Source: Streptomyces graminilatus
Lineage (GTDB): Bacteria; Actinomycetota; Actinomycetes; Streptomycetales; Streptomycetaceae
Direction of reading: 5' to 3'
Assembly: GCF_001418565.1 (NCBI RefSeq)
Contig: NZ_LIQQ01000235.1
Span: 1-47,266, forward strand
DNA length: 47,266 nt
In this document: piece after piece, positions 16,707 to 25,640 of the stretch
How the letters are laid out: the number at the start of each line of letters is the position of its first letter
How positions within the stretch are numbered: the first letter of the stretch is position 1
The notes under the pieces: model-generated
The model's input: the letters and a program-made list of their open reading frames with translations, nothing else
What the model was told of the DNA's origin: nothing
Database searches by the model: none
Position numbers and translations under genes: made by a program

Positions 16707-16872
16707 TCACCCCTCGGCGGCATCGGGGTCGGTGATGAAGGGCTGTTCCGCGAGGGTGCGGTCGGATGCGATCAGTCAGTTGTTCTTCCGTAGCAGCCTG
16801 CGCCTTACTGATCACCAGGGCACGCAGCCCTCGCCGCCAAGCAGGGTAGGGGGTGTGCCAAGGAACATGCGG

Positions 16873-17410
16873 TCAATTCCCGAGGATGGCTTCCCGTGCC
16901 GCCCGTGACCAGATGGCCTGTTGGCGCTGGGTGAAGCCCATGCGGTTCCAGTGGAAGAGGATGTGGCGGGCGAGGACACCACGGGTGGCGAGTGCAAGCC
17001 GTCCGTCGCGGCCGGCGTCTCCGAGGGCCTGGCCGCAGTGCTGCACCGCATCGGCCCAATCCGCCAGGGAAGCCAGTGAGTTGCCAACGGTGAAGGCGGG
17101 CTCGGGGTCGGCCATCAGGAGTTCGCACACCTTGCCGGTCATCGCGGTCACCCGCTCCGGCGGAACATCGCTGGGCAGAGGGCGCTTGGCTTCGACCCGC
17201 GCCCATGGCCGCTTGGAACACCGCCCGCATCGCGCTCCGCAAGTGGTCCGCGATCTCGCTGGGTGGGCGGTCGAGGAGAAGGTCGAGTTCGTCCGGTTCG
17301 GGAAGTGCGGGGATGCCGTGCTCGACCCAGAAATCTCCCCAGAGGTGGCGACGCCGTGCCTCTGAATCGGGATCGTGCAACCAGGGATTCGTGGATCCCT
17401 CTCGGCACAT
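16873..17410 (-). pseudogene. Frameshifted remnant of a thiopeptide-type bacteriocin biosynthesis protein
   Basis: Two minus-strand frames make one recognisable protein. From ATG 17410 the first reads STNPWLHDP... to AVFQAAMG; near 17205-17210 it must shift to the other frame, which reads RVEAKRPLPSDVPPERV and ends ILFHWNRMGFTQRQQAIW...EAILGN at 16873. The HWNR(L/M)G ending is the signature I associate with SpaB-C/thiopeptide-type bacteriocin biosynthesis proteins, which add glutamyl-tRNA-dependent or elimination chemistry to peptide precursors. About half of the normal ~300 residues is missing upstream, where the divergent antitoxin gene begins. No precursor peptide or dehydratase is nearby. 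I take it as a decayed piece of a larger cluster; the family call is from memory of the motif. Confidence 0.5.
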
Positions 17411-17419
17411 ACACCAATC

Positions 17420-17446
17420 TGGTACATGGGCTAGCCTTGGTACATG
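17420..17446 (+). promoter_or_regulatory. Direct-repeat operator (TGGTACATG twice) and -10 for the toxin-antitoxin pair
   Basis: TGGTACATG occurs at 17420-17428 and 17438-17446, 18 bases apart; the second copy contains the ATG start at 17444. TAGCCT at 17432-17437 is a plausible -10, which would make the message leaderless. Direct repeats over the promoter fit autoregulation by a ribbon-helix-helix antitoxin. Confidence 0.5.
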
Positions 17447-17710
17447 TCCATGAAGCGCACCAACGTCTACGCCGACCCCGAGGACCTGGCGATCATCAAG
17501 GAGGCCGCCAAGCGCCGGGGTATAAGCGAGGCCGAGATCATCCGGCAGGGGATCCATCTCGCGGCCATGGCGAACCGTGTCTGGGACGAGCCGCTGTTCT
17601 CCCGCACCTTCGAGGGGCCGGGGCGTACGCCGTCCAAGGCCGAGGTCCGTGACGCGGTCGCCGACGCTGTCCGGCGCGAGACCGACCCGGGTCCCGGAAC
17701 CGCCGCGTGA
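17444..17710 (+). CDS. Ribbon-helix-helix antitoxin (VapB-like)
   Basis: Small antitoxin and autorepressor of 88 residues. The N-terminus MKRTNVYADPEDLAII is a beta strand followed by helix, and RRGISEAEIIRQGI is the second helix pair, as in CopG/RHH proteins. The C-terminal half, charged and Pro/Gly-rich, would bind the toxin. ATG 17444 or 17450 could be the start; neither has a Shine-Dalgarno, consistent with a leaderless message. It overlaps the toxin gene by 4 bases (GTGA), the standard arrangement for vapBC. It is divergent from the decayed bacteriocin gene and seems to have landed there as part of accessory DNA. Confidence 0.8.
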   Translation: MSMKRTNVYADPEDLAIIKEAAKRRGISEAEIIRQGIHLAAMANRVWDEPLFSRTFEGPGRTPSKAEVRDAVADAVRRETDPGPGTAA

Positions 17711-18150
17711 TCATCGTCATCGCGGACACGTCCGGCCTCCTGGCCGCCCTTGACTCGACACACCCGGAGCACGTAGCGGCGAACGAGGCGATCATGGCGG
17801 CCGGTCTCCTGGTCATGTCCCCGCTCCTGCTGGCGGAACTCGACCATGTGGCGACGCGCGAGCTGGGACGCGCAGCCGCCGTCAGCGCGGTCGACGACCT
17901 GCGGCGCTGGATGAGCCGGGGCCGGGTCGTGATGCCCGAGATCACGGAACACCACCTGGGTGAGGCCCAGTCCGTCCGAGCCCGCAACGGTGCGCTCGAC
18001 CTGGACCTCGCCGACGCCGTGAACGTGGCCCTCGCCGCCGAGTACGACACCGACGCGATCCTCACCCTCGACCGACGCGACTTCCGGGCAGTCCGCCCAT
18101 TGGGCCGGCACAAGGCGTTCCGGGTACTGCCCGACGACCTTCCGCTCTGA
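17707..18150 (+). CDS. PIN-domain ribonuclease toxin (VapC-like)
   Basis: Predicted Mg-dependent endoribonuclease of 147 residues, the toxin of the pair. The four acidic positions of the PIN active site are visible: Asp in IADTSGLLA near the N-terminus, Glu in LLAELDHV, Asp in LDLADAVNV and Asp in ILTLDRRDF. The GTG start overlaps the antitoxin stop. The length is normal for VapC. VapC toxins cut tRNA or rRNA at specific sites, but the target here cannot be deduced. All key residues are intact, so it is probably active and held in check by the upstream antitoxin. Confidence 0.85.
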   Translation: MIIVIADTSGLLAALDSTHPEHVAANEAIMAAGLLVMSPLLLAELDHVATRELGRAAAVSAVDDLRRWMSRGRVVMPEITEHHLGEAQSVRARNGALDLDLADAVNVALAAEYDTDAILTLDRRDFRAVRPLGRHKAFRVLPDDLPL

Positions 18151-18744
18151 CACGAGACGCTCTCGGAACCGGGTTCCAGGCGAACCGGGCCCCACCGGTG
18201 CGCGGGCGATGCGCGGTCTCCGTACAGGTCTGGATGACAATCCCGCCCGCATGGATGGAGAGTCCTGCCGGCACGCTGACGGCGGGACTCGGCCGGGGAT
18301 GACGGCCTCGCCGCTTCCGATCGGATGTCGGATGTCGGATGGCGGACCTCGGGGATCCAGGCCCTGGAGGGCCGGTGCCCGCGCATCTTCGGCCGCTCGG
18401 AGGCGAGTCGCACGTCGTGCGCCGTGGGGAACCACATCCGGGTCCGTCCGGCCCGCGGCAGGGTGATGCGGTCGGCCGGCCTCTCGACGCGCGGCCGGGT
18501 CGGCCGCCGCCTGGTCTGCTCGATACGCGCGGAGGGAGCGATCACCCCGTGCGTCCGCGCGGTGGTGACCATCCGGTACCGCGCCGGCACCCCCAGCGGC
18601 GATTTTCAGCCACGCCCCCATAACTTCGCGGCACGGAAAGGTACTTCCGTACACGAGGACCCGTCTGACATCTTGCATCCACCACTTGTTTCGTACGGCC
18701 CGGCTGATGTCATGAGCACGTCCGGGCCGTCTTCGGAGGACGCA
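18151..18744. other. 594-base gap between toxin gene and subtilase
   Basis: I see no convincing gene on either strand; open frames here have no family resemblance. There is a short GGATGTC tandem near 18324-18341 and a small GGAACC/GGTTCC inverted repeat just after the toxin stop. The last 100 bases are relatively AT-rich and should carry the subtilase promoter. Confidence 0.5.
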
Positions 18745-20565
18745 TTGATACCCCACATATCGAGCCGATCCAGACGCACGCTGGTGCTGGCGGCCACCCT
18801 CGGTGCCGCCCTCGCGCTCGGCGCCCCGGGCGCCCTCGCGGGCACGCTCCCCGTCGCCCCCTCCACCGCGCCGGCCGCCAAGGCCCACACGCCGGCCGCG
18901 AAGGCCCATGCTCCGGCCGCCGTGCAGGCTTCCCGGAGTGCGGCCTGGGTGGCCGGCACGCGTGCCTACCTCGTGATCACCGCCCCCGGTGACACCGCGG
19001 CGGTCCGCTCCGCGATCGCGGCCAACGGCGGCACCGTCTTCTCGGACTTCGACGCCATCGGCGTGATCGTCGCCCACTCGGCGTCCAGCGGATTCGCCGC
19101 CGCCATGCGCGGTGTCGCCGGTGTGCAGCAGGTCGGTGCCACGCGTACCTCGGACGTCCCGGCCGACGCCTACAACCCGGCGCTCCCGGCCAATCCGGCG
19201 CAGGCCGCGACCCCGGCCGGAGAACCGGTCCGGGCCGACATGAGCCAGATCAAGGCCGACCAGGCGTGGGCCGTGAACCCGGGCTCCGCCTCGGTCAAGG
19301 TCGGCATCCTGGACACCGGTGTGGACGACCAGCACCAGGACCTCGCGCCCAACTTCGACGCGGCCGACTCGGTCTCCTGCGCCTACGGCAAGCCCGACAC
19401 CCGTGTCGGCGCCTGGCGGGACGTAGACACGCACGGCACCCACGTGGCGGGCACCATCGCCGCGGCCAAGAACGGCAAGGGCGTCGTCGGCGTGGCCCCC
19501 GGGGTGACGATCGCCGCGGTCCGGGTAGCCGAGCCGGGCAACTCCTTCTTCTTCGCCGAGAACACCATCTGCGGCTTCGTCTGGGCCGGTGACCACGGCT
19601 TCAAGGTCACCAACAACAGCTATTACACGGACCCGTGGCAGTTCAACTGCCCGGACAACATCGACCAGGCCGCCATCATCGAGGGCGTCAAGCGCGCCCA
19701 GGAGTACGCCGAGAGCAAGGGCTCCCTCCAGATCGCCGCCGCGGGCAACGAGAACTACGACCTCGCCCACAAGACGACCGACTCCGCGAGCCCGAACGAC
19801 TCGACGCCGGTCACCCGCACGATCACCAACGCCTGCCTCGACATCCCGACCGAGCTGCCGGGCGTGGTCACGGTCGCGGCCAACGGCACGGGCGTCACCA
19901 AGGCCTCGTTCTCCAACTACGGACAGGGCGTCATCGACGTCTCGGCGCCGGGCAGCAACGTGTACTCGACCGTCCCCGGCGGCGGTTACGGCAGCAAGAG
20001 CGGCACCTCGATGGCCACCCCGCACGTGGTCGGCGTGGCGGCGCTCATCGCCAGCGCCAACCCGGGCATCACCCCGGCGCAGATCCGCGCCAAGCTGGCC
20101 GCCCAGGCCAACGACATCGCCTGCCCCTCGGACAGCCGCTGCACGGGTACGACGGCCGACAACTCGTTCTTCGGTGAGGGACAGGTCGACGCCCTCAAGG
20201 CCGTCGGGGCCACCCCGCCGCCCGGCAAGTACTTCGAGAACCTCGCGGACTTCGCCATCAACGACAACGCGACCGTGGAGAGCCCGATCACCGTCACCGG
20301 CGTGACCGGCAACGCCCCGGCCACCCTCAAGGTGGGTGTGGACATCAAGCACACCTACATCGGTGACCTGAAGGTCGACCTGGTGGCGCCGGACGGCACC
20401 GTCTACACGCTGCACAACCGCGCCGGCGGCAGCGCCGACGACATCGCCCAGACCTACACCGTGGACGCCTCCTCGGAGGTCGCGAACGGCACCTGGAAGC
20501 TGCGCGTCAACGACAACGCCGCCTCCGACACGGGCAAGATCGACGCCTGGAACCTGACCTTCTAG
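18745..20565 (+). CDS. Secreted S8 family peptidase with C-terminal P-domain
   Basis: Exported subtilase of 606 residues. A Sec signal (RRTLVLAATLGAALALG) is followed by an Ala/Pro linker and a propeptide (about 65-140). The catalytic domain has Asp190 (VGILDTGVD), His230 (THGTHVAG) and Ser422 (SGTSMATPH). The last ~85 residues are a proprotein-convertase P-domain (IKHTYIGDLKVDLVAPDGT ... IDAWNLTF). TTG at 18745 is preferred because GGAGGA sits 4 bases upstream and it places the charged segment at the start; an ATG at 18712 in frame lacks such a site. A hairpin terminator follows the stop. It is probably a general extracellular protease; no substrate is indicated. Confidence 0.9.
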   Translation: MIPHISSRSRRTLVLAATLGAALALGAPGALAGTLPVAPSTAPAAKAHTPAAKAHAPAAVQASRSAAWVAGTRAYLVITAPGDTAAVRSAIAANGGTVFSDFDAIGVIVAHSASSGFAAAMRGVAGVQQVGATRTSDVPADAYNPALPANPAQAATPAGEPVRADMSQIKADQAWAVNPGSASVKVGILDTGVDDQHQDLAPNFDAADSVSCAYGKPDTRVGAWRDVDTHGTHVAGTIAAAKNGKGVVGVAPGVTIAAVRVAEPGNSFFFAENTICGFVWAGDHGFKVTNNSYYTDPWQFNCPDNIDQAAIIEGVKRAQEYAESKGSLQIAAAGNENYDLAHKTTDSASPNDSTPVTRTITNACLDIPTELPGVVTVAANGTGVTKASFSNYGQGVIDVSAPGSNVYSTVPGGGYGSKSGTSMATPHVVGVAALIASANPGITPAQIRAKLAAQANDIACPSDSRCTGTTADNSFFGEGQVDALKAVGATPPPGKYFENLADFAINDNATVESPITVTGVTGNAPATLKVGVDIKHTYIGDLKVDLVAPDGTVYTLHNRAGGSADDIAQTYTVDASSEVANGTWKLRVNDNAASDTGKIDAWNLTF

Positions 20566-20637
20566 CGGCAAGGCGGGCCGCGGCCTGTTCGGCCGGGGCT
20601 GCGAACTGGTGGTCGGCAGAGGTGACCGCTCAGTGAC

Positions 20638-20678
20638 AGTGAAGGCTCCGCTCCCAAGCCGGGAACGGAGCCTTCACT
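20638..20678 (+). terminator. Stem-loop terminator after the subtilase
   Basis: Perfect 13-bp stem, AGTGAAGGCTCCG at 20638-20650 against CGGAGCCTTCACT at 20666-20678, with a 15-base loop. Confidence 0.8.
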
Positions 20679-20734
20679 CACAACACGCGCCTGGCCAGAT
20701 CGCATCGCCCACCCGCCACCGGCGCCTCCACACG

Positions 20735-20767
20735 GACAACCCACAGACAACCCACAGACAACCCACA
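20735..20767. repeat. 11-bp tandem repeat (GACAACCCACA), three perfect copies
   Basis: Lies between the terminator and the hydrolase gene, about 85 bases upstream of its start. Confidence 0.85.
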
Positions 20768-20850
20768 GGCGCCCCTCCCCCTCCTACGTGACGCGGGAGG
20801 CGCCCAGGACCGACGGGACGTCTGCGCACGGGGTTTTGAGGAGTAGGCCA

Positions 20851-23643
20851 TTGATCCGTGCCCGGCGAACAGGTGTGACCGCCGTGGCGGTGCTGGCGGC
20901 CCTGGCGGGGGCGCCCGGACTGGCGCAGGCTGAATCGCCGCACGCGGCGGAAGCAGGATTGCTGAGCGCGCCGGGCGTCGGCGACCCGTTCCCGCCGGGG
21001 TGGCGGATCGACGGGGAGGGCGGGGCCCGTGAGCTGGTCTGGCGGGCGCCGAGAGACGTGCCCATGGGCGATGCGCGGGTCGAGTTCCGTGCCGGGGACC
21101 GGCTGCTCGGGGTGCCGAAGCCGGCGCGGGACGGGCGTACCTTCCGGCTCGCCCTCGGTGAGGCGGCGCTGCCCGACCAGCTGACGGACCTTCAAGTAAC
21201 CGCTTCGGGGCGGAGATTGGACGCGACGCCCGACGGCACGCGGCACGGGTCCGGCCCGCGTGTCGCACGTACGCCCGCGAGCATGGCGCCGGCCAACGCC
21301 GTCGATCCGGGCAGACCCGGCTCGTACCGCACGGTCACCGGGAGGTACGACCTCGACCCGGTGCGCCTGCCCGGGTTCGGCACCCCGGTGGAGATGACCG
21401 CCGAGGTGGTGGCACCGAAGGGGGCCACCGGCAGCCGGCCGCTCGCGCTGTTCCTGCACGGCCGTCACGACAGCTGCTTCAAGCCGGACTCCGACTCCGA
21501 GGACGACGTGACCGGCGACTGGCCCTGCGCGGACGGCTACAAGCCGATCCCGAGCCACCTCGGCTATCTGCGCGACCAGCGACTGCTGGCCTCCCAGGGC
21601 TATGTGACGGTGTCGATCTCGGCGAACAGCATCAACGCCCAGGACCACGAGGCCGAGGACTCCGGCGCGCAGGCGCGTTCCTCGCTGGTACGGCAGCACC
21701 TCGCCCGCTGGGCCGACTGGAACGCCCGTCGCTCCTCCGCCCCGGCCGTCGTACGCGAGGCGCCGAAGGTGGACCTCTCCCAGGTCCTGCTCGTCGGTCA
21801 CTCGCGCGGCGGCGAGGGCGTCAACCGGGCCGCCATGGACAGCCTCTACCCGCCGCCGGCCGCCGAGGACGGCTACCGGGGCCCGGTGCGCTGGAAGATA
21901 CGCGGGACCGTGCTGATCGGACCGACGATCTTCGGCCAGAACCCGGTCGCCGACGTGCCGTCCGTGACGCTGCTGCCGGGCTGCGACGGCGACGTGTCGG
22001 ACCTTGAGGGCGAGAACTACGTCGACGGGACGCGCGGGACCGGCGGGGGCACGGCACTGCACAGCGCGGTCTACATGGTCGGCGCCAACCACAACTACTT
22101 CAACAGTGAGTGGACCCCGGGCGAGGCCGTCGCACCGGCCATGGACGACTTCCTGTCCGACCCGGAGCATCCGGACCCGGTGTGCGCGCCGGGTGCCGCG
22201 ACCCGGCTGACCGCCGCCCAGCAGCACAAGGCGGGCGCCACGTACATCGCCGCCGCGGCCCGGCTCTTCCTCGCCGGGGACGACCGGGTACGTCCGCTGC
22301 TCGACGGTTCCGGCAGGCGGGCGCCGTCCGCGGACCCGGCGCGGGTGCTGACCCACGCGGTCGGCGGGCGCCGCAGCGGCGGTTTCCTGCCGGACGGCGG
22401 GGCGAGGGTGACGGGCGCCCGGCCGTGTTCGGCGGTCGACCCCGACCCGGCCGTGGCCTGTCTGAGCCCGGCGACCCGCGGATCGTCACCGCACTTCGCG
22501 TCGTGGGTGACGGCACAGGAGGCAGGTCGTGGCGCGGTGGATCTGAAATGGTCCGCGCCGGGCACGGCCGCCCGCGTCACCCCACCCAAACCGCTCTCCC
22601 TGCGCGGCTACCGGCAGCTCGCGCTCCGGGTCTTCGTACCGCCGAACACGACCGGTACGAAGTTCGACGTGTCCGTCACCGACTCCGCCGCCCGCCGGGT
22701 GACGCTGGGTTCGGTCCGGGCGGACGGGCTCCCGGGCACCGCGAGCACCGCCTCATACTGGGCTCAGGAACTGCGCGTCCCGCTGTCCGCCGCGACCCGG
22801 GCCGGCCTCGATCTCACGCATGTCAAGTCCCTTGAACTGACGCCCCGTTCGCGGTCCGGGCGGGCCTGGCTGATGGACGCCTGGGGCTGGGCGCCCGGCA
22901 CTCCGGCGGTACGGGAGGCCGTACTGCCGCGAGTCGACGTCGGCCGCACGACCGTCAAGGAGGGCGACTCGGGCACCCGCACCTACCGGATCCCGGTCAC
23001 TGTCAGCGGGCACGGCAGCGGGCAGGTCCGCGTGTACGTCCTCGCCCGGAACGGCGGCCGGACCGAGAACCGCCTTGTGACCGTACGGCCCGGCAGCCAC
23101 GCCATCGACGTGCCGGTGAAGGTGAAGGGCGACACGGTCTACGACGACGACGTGGATCACGACATCGCCGTCAAGGCCGTCCGCAACGCCGTCGTCGGCA
23201 AGCACCGGGGCGGGCTCTCCGTCCAGAACGACGACCCCGAGCCGCCGGTCACCCTGACGCCGGTCACGGACCGGGTGACCGAGGGAGAGACGCTGACCTG
23301 GCGGCTGTCCATCGACGCGCCCGCGCAGACGGACATCTACCAGCCGGTGCTGGTGCTTCCGGTCACCGAGGGCGCCGAACTGTCCACCAAGGACGTGGAC
23401 CCGCGGTGGCTCAGGGAATCGTCCGGTGACGTGCCCGACCCCGAGCGCCCGCTGTCCGCCGCGAAGCTGTGGGTATGGCCGCACATCCCGCCCGGCAGCA
23501 CCGGCGTGGACTTCACCGTACCGACGGTACGGGACCAGGCGGCCGAGCCGACCGAGTCCGTCCGCCTCGTCCTGACCGACCGGCACGCCGACCCGCTGCC
23601 CGGCAGCCCGGTACTGACGGGGGCGGTGCTGGACAGGCCGTAA
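20851..23643 (+). CDS. Secreted alpha/beta hydrolase with Calx-beta-like C-terminal repeats
   Basis: Exported hydrolase of 930 residues. A signal peptide (RTGVTAVAVLAALAGAPGLAQA) precedes the hydrolase fold: LFLHGRHDSC as oxyanion segment, nucleophile elbow GHSRGG with Ser318, a candidate Asp in LLPGCDGDVSDLEG and a candidate His in GANHNYFN. This resembles esterase/lipase-like enzymes of the chlorophyllase/DLH type. A beta-rich middle part follows, then two Calx-beta-like modules at the end (TTVKEGDSGTRTYRIPV and DRVTEGETLTWRL), which suggest calcium-stabilised adhesion to a surface or polymer. The start is TTG 20851 with GAGGAG about 8 bases upstream; the longer frame has no support. Substrate unknown, possibly a polyester or cell-wall ester. 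Confidence 0.8.
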   Translation: MIRARRTGVTAVAVLAALAGAPGLAQAESPHAAEAGLLSAPGVGDPFPPGWRIDGEGGARELVWRAPRDVPMGDARVEFRAGDRLLGVPKPARDGRTFRLALGEAALPDQLTDLQVTASGRRLDATPDGTRHGSGPRVARTPASMAPANAVDPGRPGSYRTVTGRYDLDPVRLPGFGTPVEMTAEVVAPKGATGSRPLALFLHGRHDSCFKPDSDSEDDVTGDWPCADGYKPIPSHLGYLRDQRLLASQGYVTVSISANSINAQDHEAEDSGAQARSSLVRQHLARWADWNARRSSAPAVVREAPKVDLSQVLLVGHSRGGEGVNRAAMDSLYPPPAAEDGYRGPVRWKIRGTVLIGPTIFGQNPVADVPSVTLLPGCDGDVSDLEGENYVDGTRGTGGGTALHSAVYMVGANHNYFNSEWTPGEAVAPAMDDFLSDPEHPDPVCAPGAATRLTAAQQHKAGATYIAAAARLFLAGDDRVRPLLDGSGRRAPSADPARVLTHAVGGRRSGGFLPDGGARVTGARPCSAVDPDPAVACLSPATRGSSPHFASWVTAQEAGRGAVDLKWSAPGTAARVTPPKPLSLRGYRQLALRVFVPPNTTGTKFDVSVTDSAARRVTLGSVRADGLPGTASTASYWAQELRVPLSAATRAGLDLTHVKSLELTPRSRSGRAWLMDAWGWAPGTPAVREAVLPRVDVGRTTVKEGDSGTRTYRIPVTVSGHGSGQVRVYVLARNGGRTENRLVTVRPGSHAIDVPVKVKGDTVYDDDVDHDIAVKAVRNAVVGKHRGGLSVQNDDPEPPVTLTPVTDRVTEGETLTWRLSIDAPAQTDIYQPVLVLPVTEGAELSTKDVDPRWLRESSGDVPDPERPLSAAKLWVWPHIPPGSTGVDFTVPTVRDQAAEPTESVRLVLTDRHADPLPGSPVLTGAVLDRP

Positions 23644-23679
23644 GCAGGATGTACGGGGGACAGCGAGCCCCTCTTGCGC

Positions 23680-23710
23680 GCGCGGGGTCCGGTCTGTCCG
23701 GGCCCCGCGC
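23680..23710 (+). terminator. Stem-loop terminator after the hydrolase
   Basis: 13-base arms GCGCGGGGTCCGG and CCGGGCCCCGCGC pair with one G-T wobble around a 5-base loop. Confidence 0.65.
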
Positions 23711-24015
23711 TTCACCAGGCCACGCGGATCCAGACCGTTCCGTCCCGAGCCCCGGCCACAGCCTGGGACGTACCCGCACAACAACGTCGCCGCCAGTCTC
23801 CCTACCGCCAGGAGCACACGCCCGCAGGCCCAGGGCAGCCGAAGGGCCCGCACTCGTGACCGTGGGGGCGCCGCAGCGCCCGGCCTGTCATCCGGGAAGG
23901 GAAGCGAAGGGGGCACCGGCCGACGGCAGTGGCGCCCACCGGCGCCGCGCGCGCGACAGCGACCGGGTGGCACGCGAGCGAGCACTCCGCATGACGCGTG
24001 CCACCCGGCCCGAGG
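23711..24015. other. Non-coding gap between convergent hydrolase and multicopper oxidase genes
   Basis: About 300 bases with no open frame that looks like a protein and no further repeat that stands out. Confidence 0.5.
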
Positions 24016-25566
24016 TCATGCCCGGTACGCGACGTTCGCCATCATCCCGGCCTCGCCGTGGTAGGCGTTGTGGCAGTGCAGCATCCACTGGCCGGGGTTG
24101 TCGGCGTCGAAGAGGACGGACAGCTTCCCCTTGGGCAGGACGATCGCGGTGTCCTTACGGGGACCCGACCCGCCGAGCTGGTACGTGTGGCCGTGCAGGT
24201 GCATCGGGTGCCACATGGTGGTGTCGTTGACGAAGTCCAGCCGCACCCGCTGGCCCTCCTCAATCAGGATCGGGTTGGCATCCGGGTCGGCCATGTCGAA
24301 GGGCCTGCCGTTGATGGCCCAGTTGTAGTGCATCATGCCGCCGGTGAGCTTGATCTGGTGCGTGACGTCGACCCTGGCGGACTTCAGGCGCACCTCGTCG
24401 GCCGCGCGGAGCCGGGAGGCGGTCATGATCAGGCCGCTGAGTTCCTTCGGCCGCACAGACGCCGACGGTGCGCGGCCGGAACCCGTACGGACCAGAGCCA
24501 GACCCCCTGCGTTCTTGCCCTCGGCCGCGGCAACCAGGGGGAAGACGCCGTCGCCGAGGGTGACCAGGACGTCGTAGCGTTCGCCCATACCGATGAGCAG
24601 GGCGTCCACCTGCTGGTGCTCGACGGGATACCCGTCGGTGTGGGTGACGGTCAGCCGGTGGCCACCGAGCGCAACCCGGTAGGCGGTGTCGGAGCCGGCG
24701 TTGATGATCCGCAGCCGCACCCTGTGGCCGGGCTTGCCGACGAAGACGTGCGGGTCGGCCGGAACACGGCCGTTGACCAGGTGGTACGGGTACTTCACAT
24801 CACCGGCGTCGCCACCGAGGAGATCGCTCCCGGAGCCGCCCATGAGCATGAACTTCGACGACATGCCACCCATGTCCATGTCACCCATGTCACCCATGTT
24901 GTCCATGTCGCCCATGCCGTGCCTGAGCTCGGCGAAGACCTCGTCGGGGGTACCGGTGACTCCGTCGACCCAGTCGTCGAGGACGACCACCCACTCGTCG
25001 TCGTACGCCAGCGGCTCGCGCGGGTCCTCGACGATCAGCGGGGCGTACAGGCCGCGGTCGAGCTGGACGCCGACGTGCGGGTGGAAGAAGTACGTGCCGG
25101 GGGTGTCGGCGACGAACCGGTACGTGAAGGTGCTCCCGGCCCGTACCGAGGTCTGGGTGGCGGGCGGCACGCCGTCCATGTCGTTGCGCAGGGTGATGCC
25201 GTGCCAGTGGATCGAGGTGGCGGTCCTGTCGGGCAGTTGGTTCACGAGTTCGGCGGAGAGGGTGTCCCCGGCGGACAGCCGGACTTCCTTTCCGGGCGTC
25301 CGGCCGTCGTAGGCCCAGGTCCTGGCCGTGACGCCGCCGCCCAGGTCGAGCATGGCGGGCGCCGCGGTCAGGGTGATCCTGTGCTGTCGGCCGGTGCCGG
25401 TGCCGGTCCGTTCCCTTTCCACGCGGGCGACGGCGGAGCCGGACGGGCCGATCAGGCCGGGGGCGCCGCCTGCCGCGCTGCCGGAGTCGGTGCAGGCGGC
25501 GAGCGTGCCGGCTCCCACGGCGCCGAGTCCGGCGAGCAGGACGGAGCGGCGGTTGATGCTGTTCAC
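24016..25566 (-). CDS. Multicopper oxidase (laccase/CueO-like), Tat-type lipoprotein
   Basis: Extracytoplasmic copper enzyme of 516 residues, likely cuprous or phenol oxidase. The N-terminus has twin arginines (NRRSVLLAGLG) and a lipobox-like LAAC, so export of the folded protein by Tat with lipid anchoring is plausible. All four copper-ligand clusters are present: HWHG, HPHVG, HPMHLHGH and HCHNAYHGEAGMM near the end. A Met/Asp/Gly insert (HGMGDMDNMGDMGDMDMGGM) midway, encoded by ~9-bp repeats at 24862-24917, resembles the Met-rich copper-binding segment of CueO. I choose GTG 25566, with AGAGG upstream, over ATG 25596. The DUF6153-like gene lies 74 bases upstream on the same strand, behind a CsoR-like operator, so copper control is likely. 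Confidence 0.88.
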   Translation of the reverse strand: MNSINRRSVLLAGLGAVGAGTLAACTDSGSAAGGAPGLIGPSGSAVARVERERTGTGTGRQHRITLTAAPAMLDLGGGVTARTWAYDGRTPGKEVRLSAGDTLSAELVNQLPDRTATSIHWHGITLRNDMDGVPPATQTSVRAGSTFTYRFVADTPGTYFFHPHVGVQLDRGLYAPLIVEDPREPLAYDDEWVVVLDDWVDGVTGTPDEVFAELRHGMGDMDNMGDMGDMDMGGMSSKFMLMGGSGSDLLGGDAGDVKYPYHLVNGRVPADPHVFVGKPGHRVRLRIINAGSDTAYRVALGGHRLTVTHTDGYPVEHQQVDALLIGMGERYDVLVTLGDGVFPLVAAAEGKNAGGLALVRTGSGRAPSASVRPKELSGLIMTASRLRAADEVRLKSARVDVTHQIKLTGGMMHYNWAINGRPFDMADPDANPILIEEGQRVRLDFVNDTTMWHPMHLHGHTYQLGGSGPRKDTAIVLPKGKLSVLFDADNPGQWMLHCHNAYHGEAGMMANVAYRA

Positions 25567-25640
25567 GATGTATGTCCTCTTGTTCAGCTGCTGCATGCGG
25601 TCGCGGACGCGAGACGGCACACGGGTGCCGTTAACGCGGC

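Noticed and set aside
17467..20571. A 1034-codon minus-strand open frame across the toxin-antitoxin pair and the second subtilase
   Set aside because: It runs antisense to three well-supported genes and has shadow composition without motifs or ribosome-binding site.
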